DNA of 21,099 nucleotides, from contig CAJUFW010000042.1 of the NCBI GenBank assembly GCA_910585655.1, forward strand, positions 1-21,099. The letters are read 5' to 3'. The translations under genes were made by a program, and so were the position numbers. Below the pieces are notes generated by a model. The model was given only the letters and a program-made list of their open reading frames with translations, searched no databases and had not been told where the DNA came from. Source of the DNA: an uncultured Lachnospiraceae bacterium (GTDB lineage Bacteria; Bacillota_A; Clostridia; Lachnospirales; Lachnospiraceae). Below are positions 7,747 through 16,443 of the stretch, in pieces (position 1 is the stretch's first letter; each line of letters opens with the position of its first letter).

Positions 7747-7775
7747 TTTTTATTTCCAAGTTTTTATGTTATACT
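7747..7775 (+). promoter_or_regulatory. Extended -10 promoter with direct repeats before the giant ATPase gene
   Basis: TGTTATACT (7767-7775) is an extended -10 element with no good -35. Two copies of TTTTTAT, at 7747-7753 and 7761-7767, lie immediately upstream, start to start 14 bp. A poor -35 with a repeat at its place suggests an activator-dependent promoter, and the obvious candidate activator is the response regulator encoded just upstream. The repeat spacing is longer than the usual 10-11 bp for OmpR-type sites, so this is tentative. Confidence 0.4.
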
Positions 7776-7809
7776 GGATATGGCATAAATCATTATGGAG
7801 GAAACCTAC

Positions 7810-10800
7810 ATGAAACAAATGGAACTTTTACGGGAAATAAAGAGTGTCTTACATACTATTTCCGAGAAAATGTCTGCTCTAGAAAAAGAACTAGACAGTT
7901 TATCTTCTTACCTTCAGAAAAAAGAATGGATCTCAGAGGATTTATCAAGCCAAGTCATCGGCTATTTAGAAGATCTCAATTCACTTCAGATACACTGTCA
8001 GAGCCTGTACCAAGAACTGGGTTTCGGTATGACAATGCCGGATAGCCTGGAACATACCGACAGACTGATGGATCAGGCGATTACCGAATTAGAGCAAAGA
8101 CAGTGTTTGGAAAAATACAGCCGTTTTTTAGCGTTGGAGACGGACGACCCGGCGGTGGCGCTTTTATTAAATGCCAAAAAGGATCATCTAAGGGAATTGC
8201 TCGATCCTATTACACCGGAAAAAGAGAGTGCATTAGAGCCTTATGATATGTTTATACAGGCAGTGGCTGAGCCGGATTATGCGAAATTGGTGTCCTATCT
8301 GATAAAGTTGTCGCCGGAGTTTGGGAACGAGCTGTTAGGAGAGGGAATTCTTTCTAAAAAGATTCGGCTGGGAAAAGCAGGGGTGGCAGAGCAATCAGTT
8401 GATTTCAGTAAGATAGGGTTATCAGAGTCGGCAATAGAATCAGAGAATACGATAAAAACCCCTCAACCAGAAAATCCGGAAAGTATGAACCACGAAAAAG
8501 AAGCATTGCAACAGGAATTAGAGGAATGGTGTTTACTTTCTAAAAGTTTGTCAGCAAAAGAAGTTTATAAGAATATCGGAAAAGCAGAGGAGAAAAAATT
8601 TGGAGTCAAAAGCTTTATCAATGAAGTAAAAGCAAAGCATGAGTTATGCAACCTTATCGTATTTAGAATGATAGAAAAATATACTGTCGTTACGGCAAGA
8701 CTCCTTACGACTACTTCGGATATATCCGTCGAAGAGGCGGAAGCTTCTCTGGAATATTTGAAAAATAAGGGGTATCTTAGAGAGTGCGGGATAGTCGGAA
8801 GCGGGAGCTTTTTTTGCATTTCTCCTAAAGGGATAAAGGCGTTTCAGGCAAAGGACGCCTGCGCTTTTTTAAAAGCCAAAAGATTAGCCGCCAGGGAAGA
8901 GGAAAAGTCGGAGATTACCGTGTACTCGGTTTTAACGAGAATGGTATATGCGACTATTTTAACCGACTGCCTGAAAAGAACGGAAGAATTAAATAAAATA
9001 GAACGGAGCCTAATCAGCGCTGCCAGCATTTTGGGAGAAGAATATTTTTTGGCAAGGCTGCAGTTGGGCGATACGATGAAGGGACCGTTTTTTACGGGAG
9101 CTTGTTGGAGTGAAGGAAAGGAGATTGAGAGATATCTTTCTTTTCTGACAAAGTATAAACCAGAGAAGGAAGTCCCGATTATTGTAGGTGGAGTTTGCGC
9201 AGAAGAGGCACTCTGCCAGGCGTCATATTTGATAGAAAAACTGGAATTAGACGCTTCGGATGTTTATTACTATGGAATAACAGAAGAGCACTTTTTTTCT
9301 TATACAGAAAATCAGGAAATTGCATTAGGCGATATTTTAGGTGTTTCTGCAAATACCGATACGACTGAAATAGCAGAGACCAGTCAGAAAGATACCGCCG
9401 CTCCAGTGGAAGAGAGCGGGCAGAGGGACACCGCCGCTAAGCCGGAAGAGACGAAACAGGGGGATATTGTCGAGCCGGTGGATATGACCAGACACAGAAA
9501 GATCATTAAGCCGGAAAATACGACCAGGCGGATAGATAAGGCAGATATAGCCGAGTTATCGGATCCGGCAGAGGAGCCTGTCCTTTTGTCTAACCATGAC
9601 GTGATGGAGCAGGTATACCGAATGATTGCCGAAGGGAAAATTTATTGCGCGGTTGCCTATTTATGTTCCTTACGATCTTTGCGCGGGCTGGAAGTAGAGG
9701 AGGCTTATCAGAAGCTGGCGTATGCGCTGGGGGAGCCGGGGCGGCGTTGCTCCTATGATTCTCAGGTGATTTTTACGCTTTATTCCGGGGTGACAGACTG
9801 CTTTTCTCAATATCTGATGGTGTCTGCAGCGCTGCGGAATTTTTTCCTCAACCACATCAGTTATGATTATGATATCAAATCGTTGTATGCGATGGTAAAG
9901 GAGCTTCCGCCGGTCAGTGCAAGTGCATCTTTAACCAAGACAATGTATCAGCTTGTAGTATTTAAAGAAACGGTACATAAGGGGATAGATTTTTATGCGG
10001 ACTATCGGGTAAAGGATCAGATAGCAGTGGAGCGGGAAATGGAAGCCCTGGTAAGTGAGGCAAAGTCTTATTACGATTCTTATGTCACAGGGCATATCAA
10101 AGAAAATGCAAGCAATAAACGGTTTTTGGAGACACGTAAGGCGATCTTTGCCCAGGAGGGTGATTTTGCCGTTTATTTAAAAACCATTGTGGATCGGGAC
10201 GAGGAGTCGGCAGAACTGGTGAAAACATATTTGGAAGAGCATTTTATCAAGGATAATGGCTCCGTAGAGTATTCCAACGTAGATGATATGAAGCTGAACC
10301 AGTTTATTGATTTTTACTGGGAAAAAGCAGGAGAAACCATGCGGATAGCCCGCAGAACTTCAGACTTGATGAGCCGCTTACGAAATAACCTGCTAAACGC
10401 TATCGAAAAGGTGTTACAGGTAATGTGCGAATGGATTGCCCTGGTAGAAAAGGTGATAGAGCGGAAGGATGATGAAGGGAAAAGGCGTTATAAAGAAGGG
10501 AAAAAGGAGCTGCTGGCAGGCTTAGTCAGCGCCAAAGCAGAGCTGCAGGCGAAACATAACGGCAGAACGGCGGAGGAATTGGCAGGGATGCTGGTACTGG
10601 AAGAAACACTTCGGGAATTATGCGCCAGGTTGGATGGAAGCTATGAAGAATGGAAACAGAAATATTATTATATAGATTTTCTGCGGGGAGAATATGTTCT
10701 TTTGACGGAATCGCCAGAAGGATATCTGCCGGATATGCGAGGTCAGTTTATGGATTTCCAGGAATTGTCGCTTTCCAGGCGGATTTTAAAGCATGTTCAG

Positions 10801-13185
10801 ACGCCGCTGGTATCCTTTGAGAAAAGGCTTGAGGATATTTTTAAAAACTACGGAGACGATTACGGCTCTGCCGAGCTGATTGTCCGTTATCTGGAGGATC
10901 AGGAGAAAGCCGGGACGGGTACTGCTTATCCGGAGTTGTATGAGATCAAAAATAACCTTAAAAAATCCGAGGAAATGGCAGAATCAGAAGCGAAGCTGGA
11001 ACTGGATGATTTTATTGAAACACTGGAACTGGCGCAAAGCTATGGGCAGATTGAGGAGACAAAGGAAAACAAAAAGGAAAAGATCCAAAAAATTGCCAAT
11101 GAGTGGTTTGCCTATGCGAAGGAATCGAAAAATTATGGATTTTTTAAGATGGTGCTGCAGCAGTACCGGAGAAAAATTTATGAGGACGCGAAGGTGCGGG
11201 GAAGAGCGCTTTTGCAGGAATTGGAGCAGATCAGGGAACAGGGGAATCTGGAGGAACGGATACAAAGACGGATTGCAAAAATCCAGGAAATGATTGAAAA
11301 TCAGAATTATACGGTAGCAGAGGACTTGCTGTCAAAAATCAACAGCGACGAGACGGATGAGACGATGGAACTGGCTGGTACGGATTATCTCAAGAGCTTT
11401 ATTGAAGACTATGACGACAATTATAAAGTCGTGGCAGACAGCAGCCGGAGCTTAAAGGGACTGATTTCGTCACGAAGCCACAATAAGGACGACAGAGGAG
11501 CAAACCGTCTGATAGATAACTGGATGAGCAACGGACAGCCGTTAGGAGTCGGAAGACTGGGCGGCTTGCTGGACGCGCTTGGATTTGCAGAAGCAGAGAT
11601 AAAAGAGCAGCCAAAGATTGGAAAGATTGAGAATTATTCGGTGCTGTTAAAAGTTCCGGCAGGACGGAAGGTAAACTACAAACATCCGATTGCCGCCTTT
11701 GGTTCCAGAGCCAGCGAGGAAGGCTTTAGGGTGGTCTGTCTGTTTGGGCGTTATGACGCGGAACGCCTGATTGAAGAATTTAAAAATATCAGAGGAACAA
11801 AAAACACTCTGGTGCTGCTTGACTATGCGCTGCAACTGCCGGATCGGAGAAAGCTGGCAAGAAAAGTGAAGTCCGATTTAAACGATAAGGTATTCGCGGT
11901 ATTGGATAGGGTATTACTGATGTTTTTAGTCAACCATTACAACACGCAGTTTGTCAATCAGATTTTGATGTCTGTGATGATGCCGTTTTCTTATTATCAG
12001 CCGTATGTATGGGATTCCTCTAAGATTATGCCGCCGGAAATCTTTAAGGGGCGCAAGGACGAACTGGAAAAAATAGAATCTCCTGCCGGAGTCAATATCG
12101 TCTATGGCGGAAGGCAGTTAGGGAAGTCCGCTCTGTTAAAAATGGCAAAGAGGAATGTGGACTATGACGAAAACCAGGATCGAGCTGTGTTAGTAGAGAT
12201 CAAAGGGTTAAATTTTGAACGGGCGGCAAGAAAGATCGGTCATGAGCTGTACGATGCCGGGGTTTTAGAAGAGGATATCGACACGACGGACTGGGAAGAG
12301 CTGGCACGCGCAATCAAGCGGAGGCTCCAGGATGGGAAACTGCCGCAAATCCCGTATTTACTGCTGCTTATGGATGAGGCAGATACGTTTATTGAAAGCT
12401 GTGAGGCAGTTAATTTTCAGCCGTTTGATGCTCTAAAGGATATCCAAAGCGTTGGAATAGACCGTTTTAAATTTGTCATTGCCGGGCTGCATAACATTGT
12501 GCGTTTTAAACGGGACGCTGCGTTGTCGAAAAACAGTGTTTTAACACAGCTCACCTCTATTACGGTAAAACCGTTTGACAAACGGGAAGCCCGTCTGCTT
12601 TTAGAGGAGCCGCTTCATTCTCTGGGCTTTCGTTTTCCGGAGGAAAAACAGTCGCTGGTATCGTTGATTCTGGCGAATACCAATTATTTTCCGGGGCTGA
12701 TTCAGCTTTATTGCGCCAACCTGATTGGGGCGATGCGTAAGGAGGATTATGCAGGATACGATGAAACGAATACGCCGATCTACGAGATTCGGGAAAGCCA
12801 TATCAAAAAGCTGCTTTCCGATACGGAATTTATGGATCAGATTCGGGAAAAATTTGAGATTACTCTCAAGTTAGACGAGGATAACCTATATTATATCATT
12901 GCTTTGCTGATTGCCAATCTGTACCATCAAAATACAAATTCAGCCTCAGAGAGCGAGGGCTTTTCGGCAAAGGATATCATACAGTCCGGTCAGGAATATG
13001 CGGTAAAAAAGATTGCAGAGGCAGAGGAGACCGTGGTCAATGGGCTGATGCAGGAGTTAGTCGAACTCAATATTTTAAGACAGACCGTGACCTCCCGTTA
13101 CTTATTTTCCCGTTACAGCTTTTTTCAGATGATGGGTACGGCAGCGGAGGTAGAGGAGAAATTATTGGAATACATGGAGGACTAG
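7810..13185 (+). CDS. Giant multidomain STAND/AAA-type ATPase (1791 aa), function unknown
   Basis: The start was set at 7810: GGAGG at 7797-7801 is 8 bases upstream, while the in-frame ATG at 7795 has no RBS. Visible layout: coiled coil (1-60); winged-helix-like domain (about 265-350, ending SGSFFCISPKGIKAF); alpha/beta segment (about 355-510, with VPIIVGGVCAEEAL); Thr/Glu/Lys-rich linker (about 516-594); long helical and coiled-coil region (about 600-1240); a conserved-looking alpha/beta domain (about 1250-1400); then a P-loop ATPase. The ATPase has an entry motif FKGRKDELE (1412-1420), Walker A GGRQLGKS (1433-1440), Walker B LLLMDE with Asp1522-Glu1523, a sensor-like FVIAGLHN strand and a C-terminal winged-helix region. 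STAND ATPases act as nucleotide-driven switches in signalling and defence. No signal peptide or convincing membrane segment. The partner gene starts 3 bases after the stop. Confidence 0.85.
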   Translation: MKQMELLREIKSVLHTISEKMSALEKELDSLSSYLQKKEWISEDLSSQVIGYLEDLNSLQIHCQSLYQELGFGMTMPDSLEHTDRLMDQAITELEQRQCLEKYSRFLALETDDPAVALLLNAKKDHLRELLDPITPEKESALEPYDMFIQAVAEPDYAKLVSYLIKLSPEFGNELLGEGILSKKIRLGKAGVAEQSVDFSKIGLSESAIESENTIKTPQPENPESMNHEKEALQQELEEWCLLSKSLSAKEVYKNIGKAEEKKFGVKSFINEVKAKHELCNLIVFRMIEKYTVVTARLLTTTSDISVEEAEASLEYLKNKGYLRECGIVGSGSFFCISPKGIKAFQAKDACAFLKAKRLAAREEEKSEITVYSVLTRMVYATILTDCLKRTEELNKIERSLISAASILGEEYFLARLQLGDTMKGPFFTGACWSEGKEIERYLSFLTKYKPEKEVPIIVGGVCAEEALCQASYLIEKLELDASDVYYYGITEEHFFSYTENQEIALGDILGVSANTDTTEIAETSQKDTAAPVEESGQRDTAAKPEETKQGDIVEPVDMTRHRKIIKPENTTRRIDKADIAELSDPAEEPVLLSNHDVMEQVYRMIAEGKIYCAVAYLCSLRSLRGLEVEEAYQKLAYALGEPGRRCSYDSQVIFTLYSGVTDCFSQYLMVSAALRNFFLNHISYDYDIKSLYAMVKELPPVSASASLTKTMYQLVVFKETVHKGIDFYADYRVKDQIAVEREMEALVSEAKSYYDSYVTGHIKENASNKRFLETRKAIFAQEGDFAVYLKTIVDRDEESAELVKTYLEEHFIKDNGSVEYSNVDDMKLNQFIDFYWEKAGETMRIARRTSDLMSRLRNNLLNAIEKVLQVMCEWIALVEKVIERKDDEGKRRYKEGKKELLAGLVSAKAELQAKHNGRTAEELAGMLVLEETLRELCARLDGSYEEWKQKYYYIDFLRGEYVLLTESPEGYLPDMRGQFMDFQELSLSRRILKHVQTPLVSFEKRLEDIFKNYGDDYGSAELIVRYLEDQEKAGTGTAYPELYEIKNNLKKSEEMAESEAKLELDDFIETLELAQSYGQIEETKENKKEKIQKIANEWFAYAKESKNYGFFKMVLQQYRRKIYEDAKVRGRALLQELEQIREQGNLEERIQRRIAKIQEMIENQNYTVAEDLLSKINSDETDETMELAGTDYLKSFIEDYDDNYKVVADSSRSLKGLISSRSHNKDDRGANRLIDNWMSNGQPLGVGRLGGLLDALGFAEAEIKEQPKIGKIENYSVLLKVPAGRKVNYKHPIAAFGSRASEEGFRVVCLFGRYDAERLIEEFKNIRGTKNTLVLLDYALQLPDRRKLARKVKSDLNDKVFAVLDRVLLMFLVNHYNTQFVNQILMSVMMPFSYYQPYVWDSSKIMPPEIFKGRKDELEKIESPAGVNIVYGGRQLGKSALLKMAKRNVDYDENQDRAVLVEIKGLNFERAARKIGHELYDAGVLEEDIDTTDWEELARAIKRRLQDGKLPQIPYLLLLMDEADTFIESCEAVNFQPFDALKDIQSVGIDRFKFVIAGLHNIVRFKRDAALSKNSVLTQLTSITVKPFDKREARLLLEEPLHSLGFRFPEEKQSLVSLILANTNYFPGLIQLYCANLIGAMRKEDYAGYDETNTPIYEIRESHIKKLLSDTEFMDQIREKFEITLKLDEDNLYYIIALLIANLYHQNTNSASESEGFSAKDIIQSGQEYAVKKIAEAEETVVNGLMQELVELNILRQTVTSRYLFSRYSFFQMMGTAAEVEEKLLEYMED

Positions 13186-13188
13186 AAG

Positions 13189-14250
13189 ATGGATTCGATT
13201 TGGTGGAGAAAGGTGACAAACGCAAGTCGTTTTCTGGATATGATAATAGAAGAAATACAAGAAGGACAAAGCATTTTATTAGAGCTGCCTGCAGATGTTC
13301 CCTGGTATCGGACTATGCGGGATTTGATAGAAACAGAGCTGATTCGCCAGAATTCCACGAGTGAGTTCCGCTATATCGTGGATTCCGGCGAGGAGCCGGG
13401 TGAGTATCTGTTCCAAAAGTTTTGTAAAAAAGAAAAGCAGGCGCACTACAGACCGGGGATTGGTTATGCGGAATTTTTAGCGAAAAGCGAGGATATCTTG
13501 TTGCAGCATTGTATTTTGTGGATTTCCGGTTTGGATAAAGAACAGATGAAGCGCTGGTACAGCTTTTTAGAGGGGTATTTAAAAGCCCTTGGAAAGCAGC
13601 AGAGAGGAGCCGTTTTTTTGCTGGAAAGCCGGGAAGAAACTGGTCTGTCCGGTAAAAAAGGAATCAAAAAGCACAGTTACCGCAAGGAAATCGAGCATTA
13701 CGATAACTATTTATTTAATATGCTGGCGGTTTCCGGTCTAAAGGAAAATGAGCTTTTTAAGCAGTATTTAGCAGAGGCGGTTTCTATTTTACTACAGGAG
13801 GATATGGAACTGGCTTCCTACTGTATTTCTTATGGCAGAAAGTTTTTGGCGCAGCCCTGGCAGACGTTAGAGGAGATTGCAAAGGAGCAGCGTCGAAGCG
13901 ACGGGACGGATTTTCAGGTTAGGATAACGGAGAGCGAGCTGCAGGAGAGACTTTGGGAGGCGCAGATTAAAGTGATTTTTCCATTGTTAGAAAAGCATCG
14001 GAACAAGATCATACAGAACTATCAACGGGAGATCGAGGCGCTTTTACCGTTGAATGCCGCCTACGGGGAAAGCTTTGAGGAAGCAAACGAGGTAGAACTG
14101 GGTGTGATTTCGTATTTGGCAGCTTCCGGGAAGCTTCAGATGTCCTATGAGGATTCCTGCCAGGTGGCAAAGTTAAAGGATGCCAGGAATACGCTGGCAC
14201 ATTTAAAAACGCTGAGGCAGGAAGAGGTAGATGAGATTTTTGCCATGTAA
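13189..14250 (+). CDS. Partner of the giant ATPase: degenerate P-loop-like N-terminus, HEPN-like C-terminus
   Basis: A 353-residue soluble protein with no name I can assign. The N-terminal part (about 26-150) alternates strands and helices (ILLELPADVPWY, then CILWISGLD and AVFLLES), like a P-loop NTPase core in which the Walker A Gly-Lys is absent. The C-terminal part (about 250-353) is helical, with LWEAQIKVIFPLLEKHR, VELGVISYL and a final RNTLAH (Arg333-Asn334 to His338). The R-N-x3-H pattern is the catalytic motif of many HEPN ribonuclease-like domains, including Swt1-type C-termini. Only 3 bases separate it from the ATPase stop, and its RBS lies inside the ATPase gene, so translation is probably coupled and the two likely form a complex. 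The HEPN assignment rests on motif and helix pattern, not on a search. Confidence 0.75.
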   Translation: MDSIWWRKVTNASRFLDMIIEEIQEGQSILLELPADVPWYRTMRDLIETELIRQNSTSEFRYIVDSGEEPGEYLFQKFCKKEKQAHYRPGIGYAEFLAKSEDILLQHCILWISGLDKEQMKRWYSFLEGYLKALGKQQRGAVFLLESREETGLSGKKGIKKHSYRKEIEHYDNYLFNMLAVSGLKENELFKQYLAEAVSILLQEDMELASYCISYGRKFLAQPWQTLEEIAKEQRRSDGTDFQVRITESELQERLWEAQIKVIFPLLEKHRNKIIQNYQREIEALLPLNAAYGESFEEANEVELGVISYLAASGKLQMSYEDSCQVAKLKDARNTLAHLKTLRQEEVDEIFAM

Positions 14251-14265
14251 AAGCAGGAGAATATT

Positions 14266-14982
14266 ATGCAGTATGATTGTATTATCGTCGATGACGAGAA
14301 ACTTTTAGCCGACAGCACGGCGGAGTATTTTAATCTGTTTGGAGTAAAGACCGCTGCCGTATACAGTGCTTTGGAGTGTTTGGAGCTTTTAAAGAGCAAT
14401 ACCACGGAGGTATTGCTCTTAGACATCAATTTGCAGGATGGCAGCGGTTTTGAACTGTGCCGAAAGCTGCGGGAAGAGACCGATATTCCGATTTTATTTA
14501 TTTCTGCCAGAAGCAGCGACGACGATAAGCTGATTGCGCTTCATATCGGAGGGGACGACTATATTCAAAAGCCGTATTCTCTTAGCGTCCTTTTGGCAAA
14601 AGTAACGGTCGTGCTAAAACGCTACCGCCAATATACGAAAGGGCAGAACGAAGAGGAACCGTCGCAAAGGGACTGCTATATCAGTGCCGACCGTCGGTTA
14701 GAGATTCGCTTTGACAGTCGGCAGCTTTTTGTAGAGGGAAGACCGGTCAGGTTGACGGCGCTGGAATTTAAGCTTCTGGCTTATCTGGTTCGGCAGGAAA
14801 ACAGGGTGGTATCCAAACAAGAGCTGTTTGAACAGGTCTGGAACGATCGCTTTACCGGAGACGGGACGCTAAACGTCCATATCCGAAGGCTTAGAGAAGA
14901 GGTAGAGCGTCAGCCAAGTCAGCCGCAGTATATTTTGACGGTTTGGGGAGACGGCTATCAGTTTTGCGGAGGAAGATCATGA
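14266..14982 (+). CDS. OmpR/VanR-type response regulator, paired with the following kinase
   Basis: A 238-residue regulator. Its receiver domain (about 1-118) has Asp9/Asp10, phospho-acceptor Asp53 in LDINLQDGSG, Ser80 in FISARS and Lys102 in IQKPY. The winged-helix output domain (about 145-235) has LTALEFKLLAYL, GDGTLNVHIRRLREEV and VWGDGYQF. All functional residues are present. An AGGAG site precedes the ATG, 15 bases after the partner gene. The stop overlaps the kinase start by 4 bases (ATGA), which is the usual sign of a cognate pair. It shares the LDINLxDGSGxELC stretch with the regulator at 7032, suggesting a common origin, although the DNA-binding parts differ. Confidence 0.95.
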   Translation: MQYDCIIVDDEKLLADSTAEYFNLFGVKTAAVYSALECLELLKSNTTEVLLLDINLQDGSGFELCRKLREETDIPILFISARSSDDDKLIALHIGGDDYIQKPYSLSVLLAKVTVVLKRYRQYTKGQNEEEPSQRDCYISADRRLEIRFDSRQLFVEGRPVRLTALEFKLLAYLVRQENRVVSKQELFEQVWNDRFTGDGTLNVHIRRLREEVERQPSQPQYILTVWGDGYQFCGGRS

Positions 14983-16253
14983 AAAGGAAAAGCTGTTTGG
15001 TTGTTTTACTTTCTCTTACAGCGGCGGAGCTAGGCGTCTTTTTTTGGTTTGTCAGCCGACCGCTCTCTGTGAACCAGGATATGATTTTGGTCAATGAGGT
15101 GCTTCATTCGCTGCAGGAAGATTGGGACAGGCTGGAAATACATAAGCAGATAAGCGGTTTGGAATATACCGTATTGGACGAAAAGGAAACGGTGCGTATT
15201 CAGACAAAACCGGGGATAAGTGAAAGCATCTATCAGGCGGTGCTGCATCGAGATACGATATTGCCGGTGCAAAAGGACGGTCATGTAGTGGGAACCCTGA
15301 TTCTTTTTAATGGCACAGCAGAGCGGCTGCAAGCTCAGAAACGGGTGGCGGTAGCTTTGCTGGTGCTTCTTTTTTTGCTGCAGACAGGGATAGGAGGAGG
15401 CTATTTTTTCTGGATAAACCAGCGAATATTTCAGCCGTTTCATAGGCTAAAAGGTTTTGCAGAGCGTATTGCAGGAGGCAACCTGGAGGTTCCGCTAGAA
15501 ATGGATCGACAAAATGTATTCGGCGCCTTTACAGAGAGTTTTGATCTGATGCGGACAGAGCTGAAAAAGGCAAGACAGGCAGAATGGGAGGCAAACCAGA
15601 GTAAAAAAGAGCTGATAGCCAAGCTTTCCCATGATATTAAGACTCCGGTAGCCAGTATTAAAGCAGCGTCGGAGGTAGGGGAAGCTCTTGCGACGGAAAA
15701 AAGGCAAAAGGAAACCTATCTTCAGATCATCCAAAAGGCAGATCAAATCAATACGCTGGTCAGTAACTTGTTTACGGCAGCGTTAGAAGATCTGGAACAG
15801 CTTTCTGTAAAACCGGAGGATATCAGCAGCGAGGTACTAAAGGAGCTGTTGGAAAATGCGGATTATCTGCACCATGCTACAATCCCGGCAGTTCCGTCTT
15901 GTATGATTTATGCGGACAGGTTGCGTTTGCAGCAGGTTTTTGACAATCTTTTTGTCAATTCCTATAAATATGCAGATACCCAAATAGAGGTAAGCCTCTA
16001 TCAAAAGAAGCAGTATCTGGCAGTTGTGATCGAAGATTTGGGAGGCGGTGTCCGCCCGGAGGAGCTGCCGCTTTTAAAACAGAAGTATCTTCGCGGGAAA
16101 AATGCCGAAGGTTTGGAAGGAGCCGGATTAGGGCTGTTTATTTCGGATTATTTTATGAAGGAGATGCAAGGAGAACTCTTTTTACAAAACGGAGAGCAGG
16201 GGCTGCAGGTAACAGTGAATATTTTACTAAGCGGAACTCTGGCAGGGCGTTAG
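14979..16253 (+). CDS. Membrane sensor histidine kinase
   Basis: A 424-residue sensor kinase. The start at 14979 overlaps the regulator stop and has GGAGG 6 bases upstream; longer frames begin inside the regulator. Transmembrane helix 1 is about 6-25. A short extracellular sensor of about 95 residues follows, then helix 2 at about 122-146, HAMP at about 147-205, and the dimerization/phospho-acceptor helix with His218 in AKLSHDIKTP. The ATPase domain has the N box LQQVFDNLFVNSYKYAD, G1 EDLGGGV and G2 GAGLGLFI. It is complete and looks active. It closes the ATPase/HEPN-like locus and is the only kinase near two response regulators, so it could phosphorylate both. The sensed signal is unknown. 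Confidence 0.94.
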   Translation: MKRKSCLVVLLSLTAAELGVFFWFVSRPLSVNQDMILVNEVLHSLQEDWDRLEIHKQISGLEYTVLDEKETVRIQTKPGISESIYQAVLHRDTILPVQKDGHVVGTLILFNGTAERLQAQKRVAVALLVLLFLLQTGIGGGYFFWINQRIFQPFHRLKGFAERIAGGNLEVPLEMDRQNVFGAFTESFDLMRTELKKARQAEWEANQSKKELIAKLSHDIKTPVASIKAASEVGEALATEKRQKETYLQIIQKADQINTLVSNLFTAALEDLEQLSVKPEDISSEVLKELLENADYLHHATIPAVPSCMIYADRLRLQQVFDNLFVNSYKYADTQIEVSLYQKKQYLAVVIEDLGGGVRPEELPLLKQKYLRGKNAEGLEGAGLGLFISDYFMKEMQGELFLQNGEQGLQVTVNILLSGTLAGR

Positions 16254-16443
16254 GTTGGTTGCTCCGCCAGAGAAGTATTTAAGAATTGGTTAAAAAATTG
16301 AACATGTTTAGAAATCTTAGATTTACAATGAAAATACGTAGAAATGCCTGAAATATGCGGTTTTTACAGGTTATAGATACAATTAGAGAAATGCCTTTTC
16401 GTAGGCAAAAAAGTGAACGGTTAGCAACAAATTGGTAACAAAT
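16254..16443. other. Chromosome/element junction, candidate attachment region
   Basis: This 190-bp gene-free AT-rich stretch lies between the kinase stop and the end of the integrase gene, where a left attachment site is expected. It holds a 10-bp direct repeat AGAAATGCCT (16340-16349 and 16387-16396), an 8-bp direct repeat AACAAATT (16426-16433 and 16437-16444), an AAATCTTAGATTT dyad (16312-16324) and a small TGCCT/AGGCA hairpin. These could be integrase arm or core sites. The true core cannot be fixed without the right end of the element. No tRNA gene is present. Confidence 0.4.

Noticed and set aside
10880..11293. 137-codon plus-strand frame inside the giant ATPase gene
   Set aside because: Arg/Lys/Trp-rich shadow of the coiled-coil region with no ribosome site.
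16237..16272. Hairpin over the kinase stop codon as a terminator
   Set aside because: An 11-bp stem with one mismatch and one wobble, but a 14-base loop and no T-run on either strand; left unassigned.
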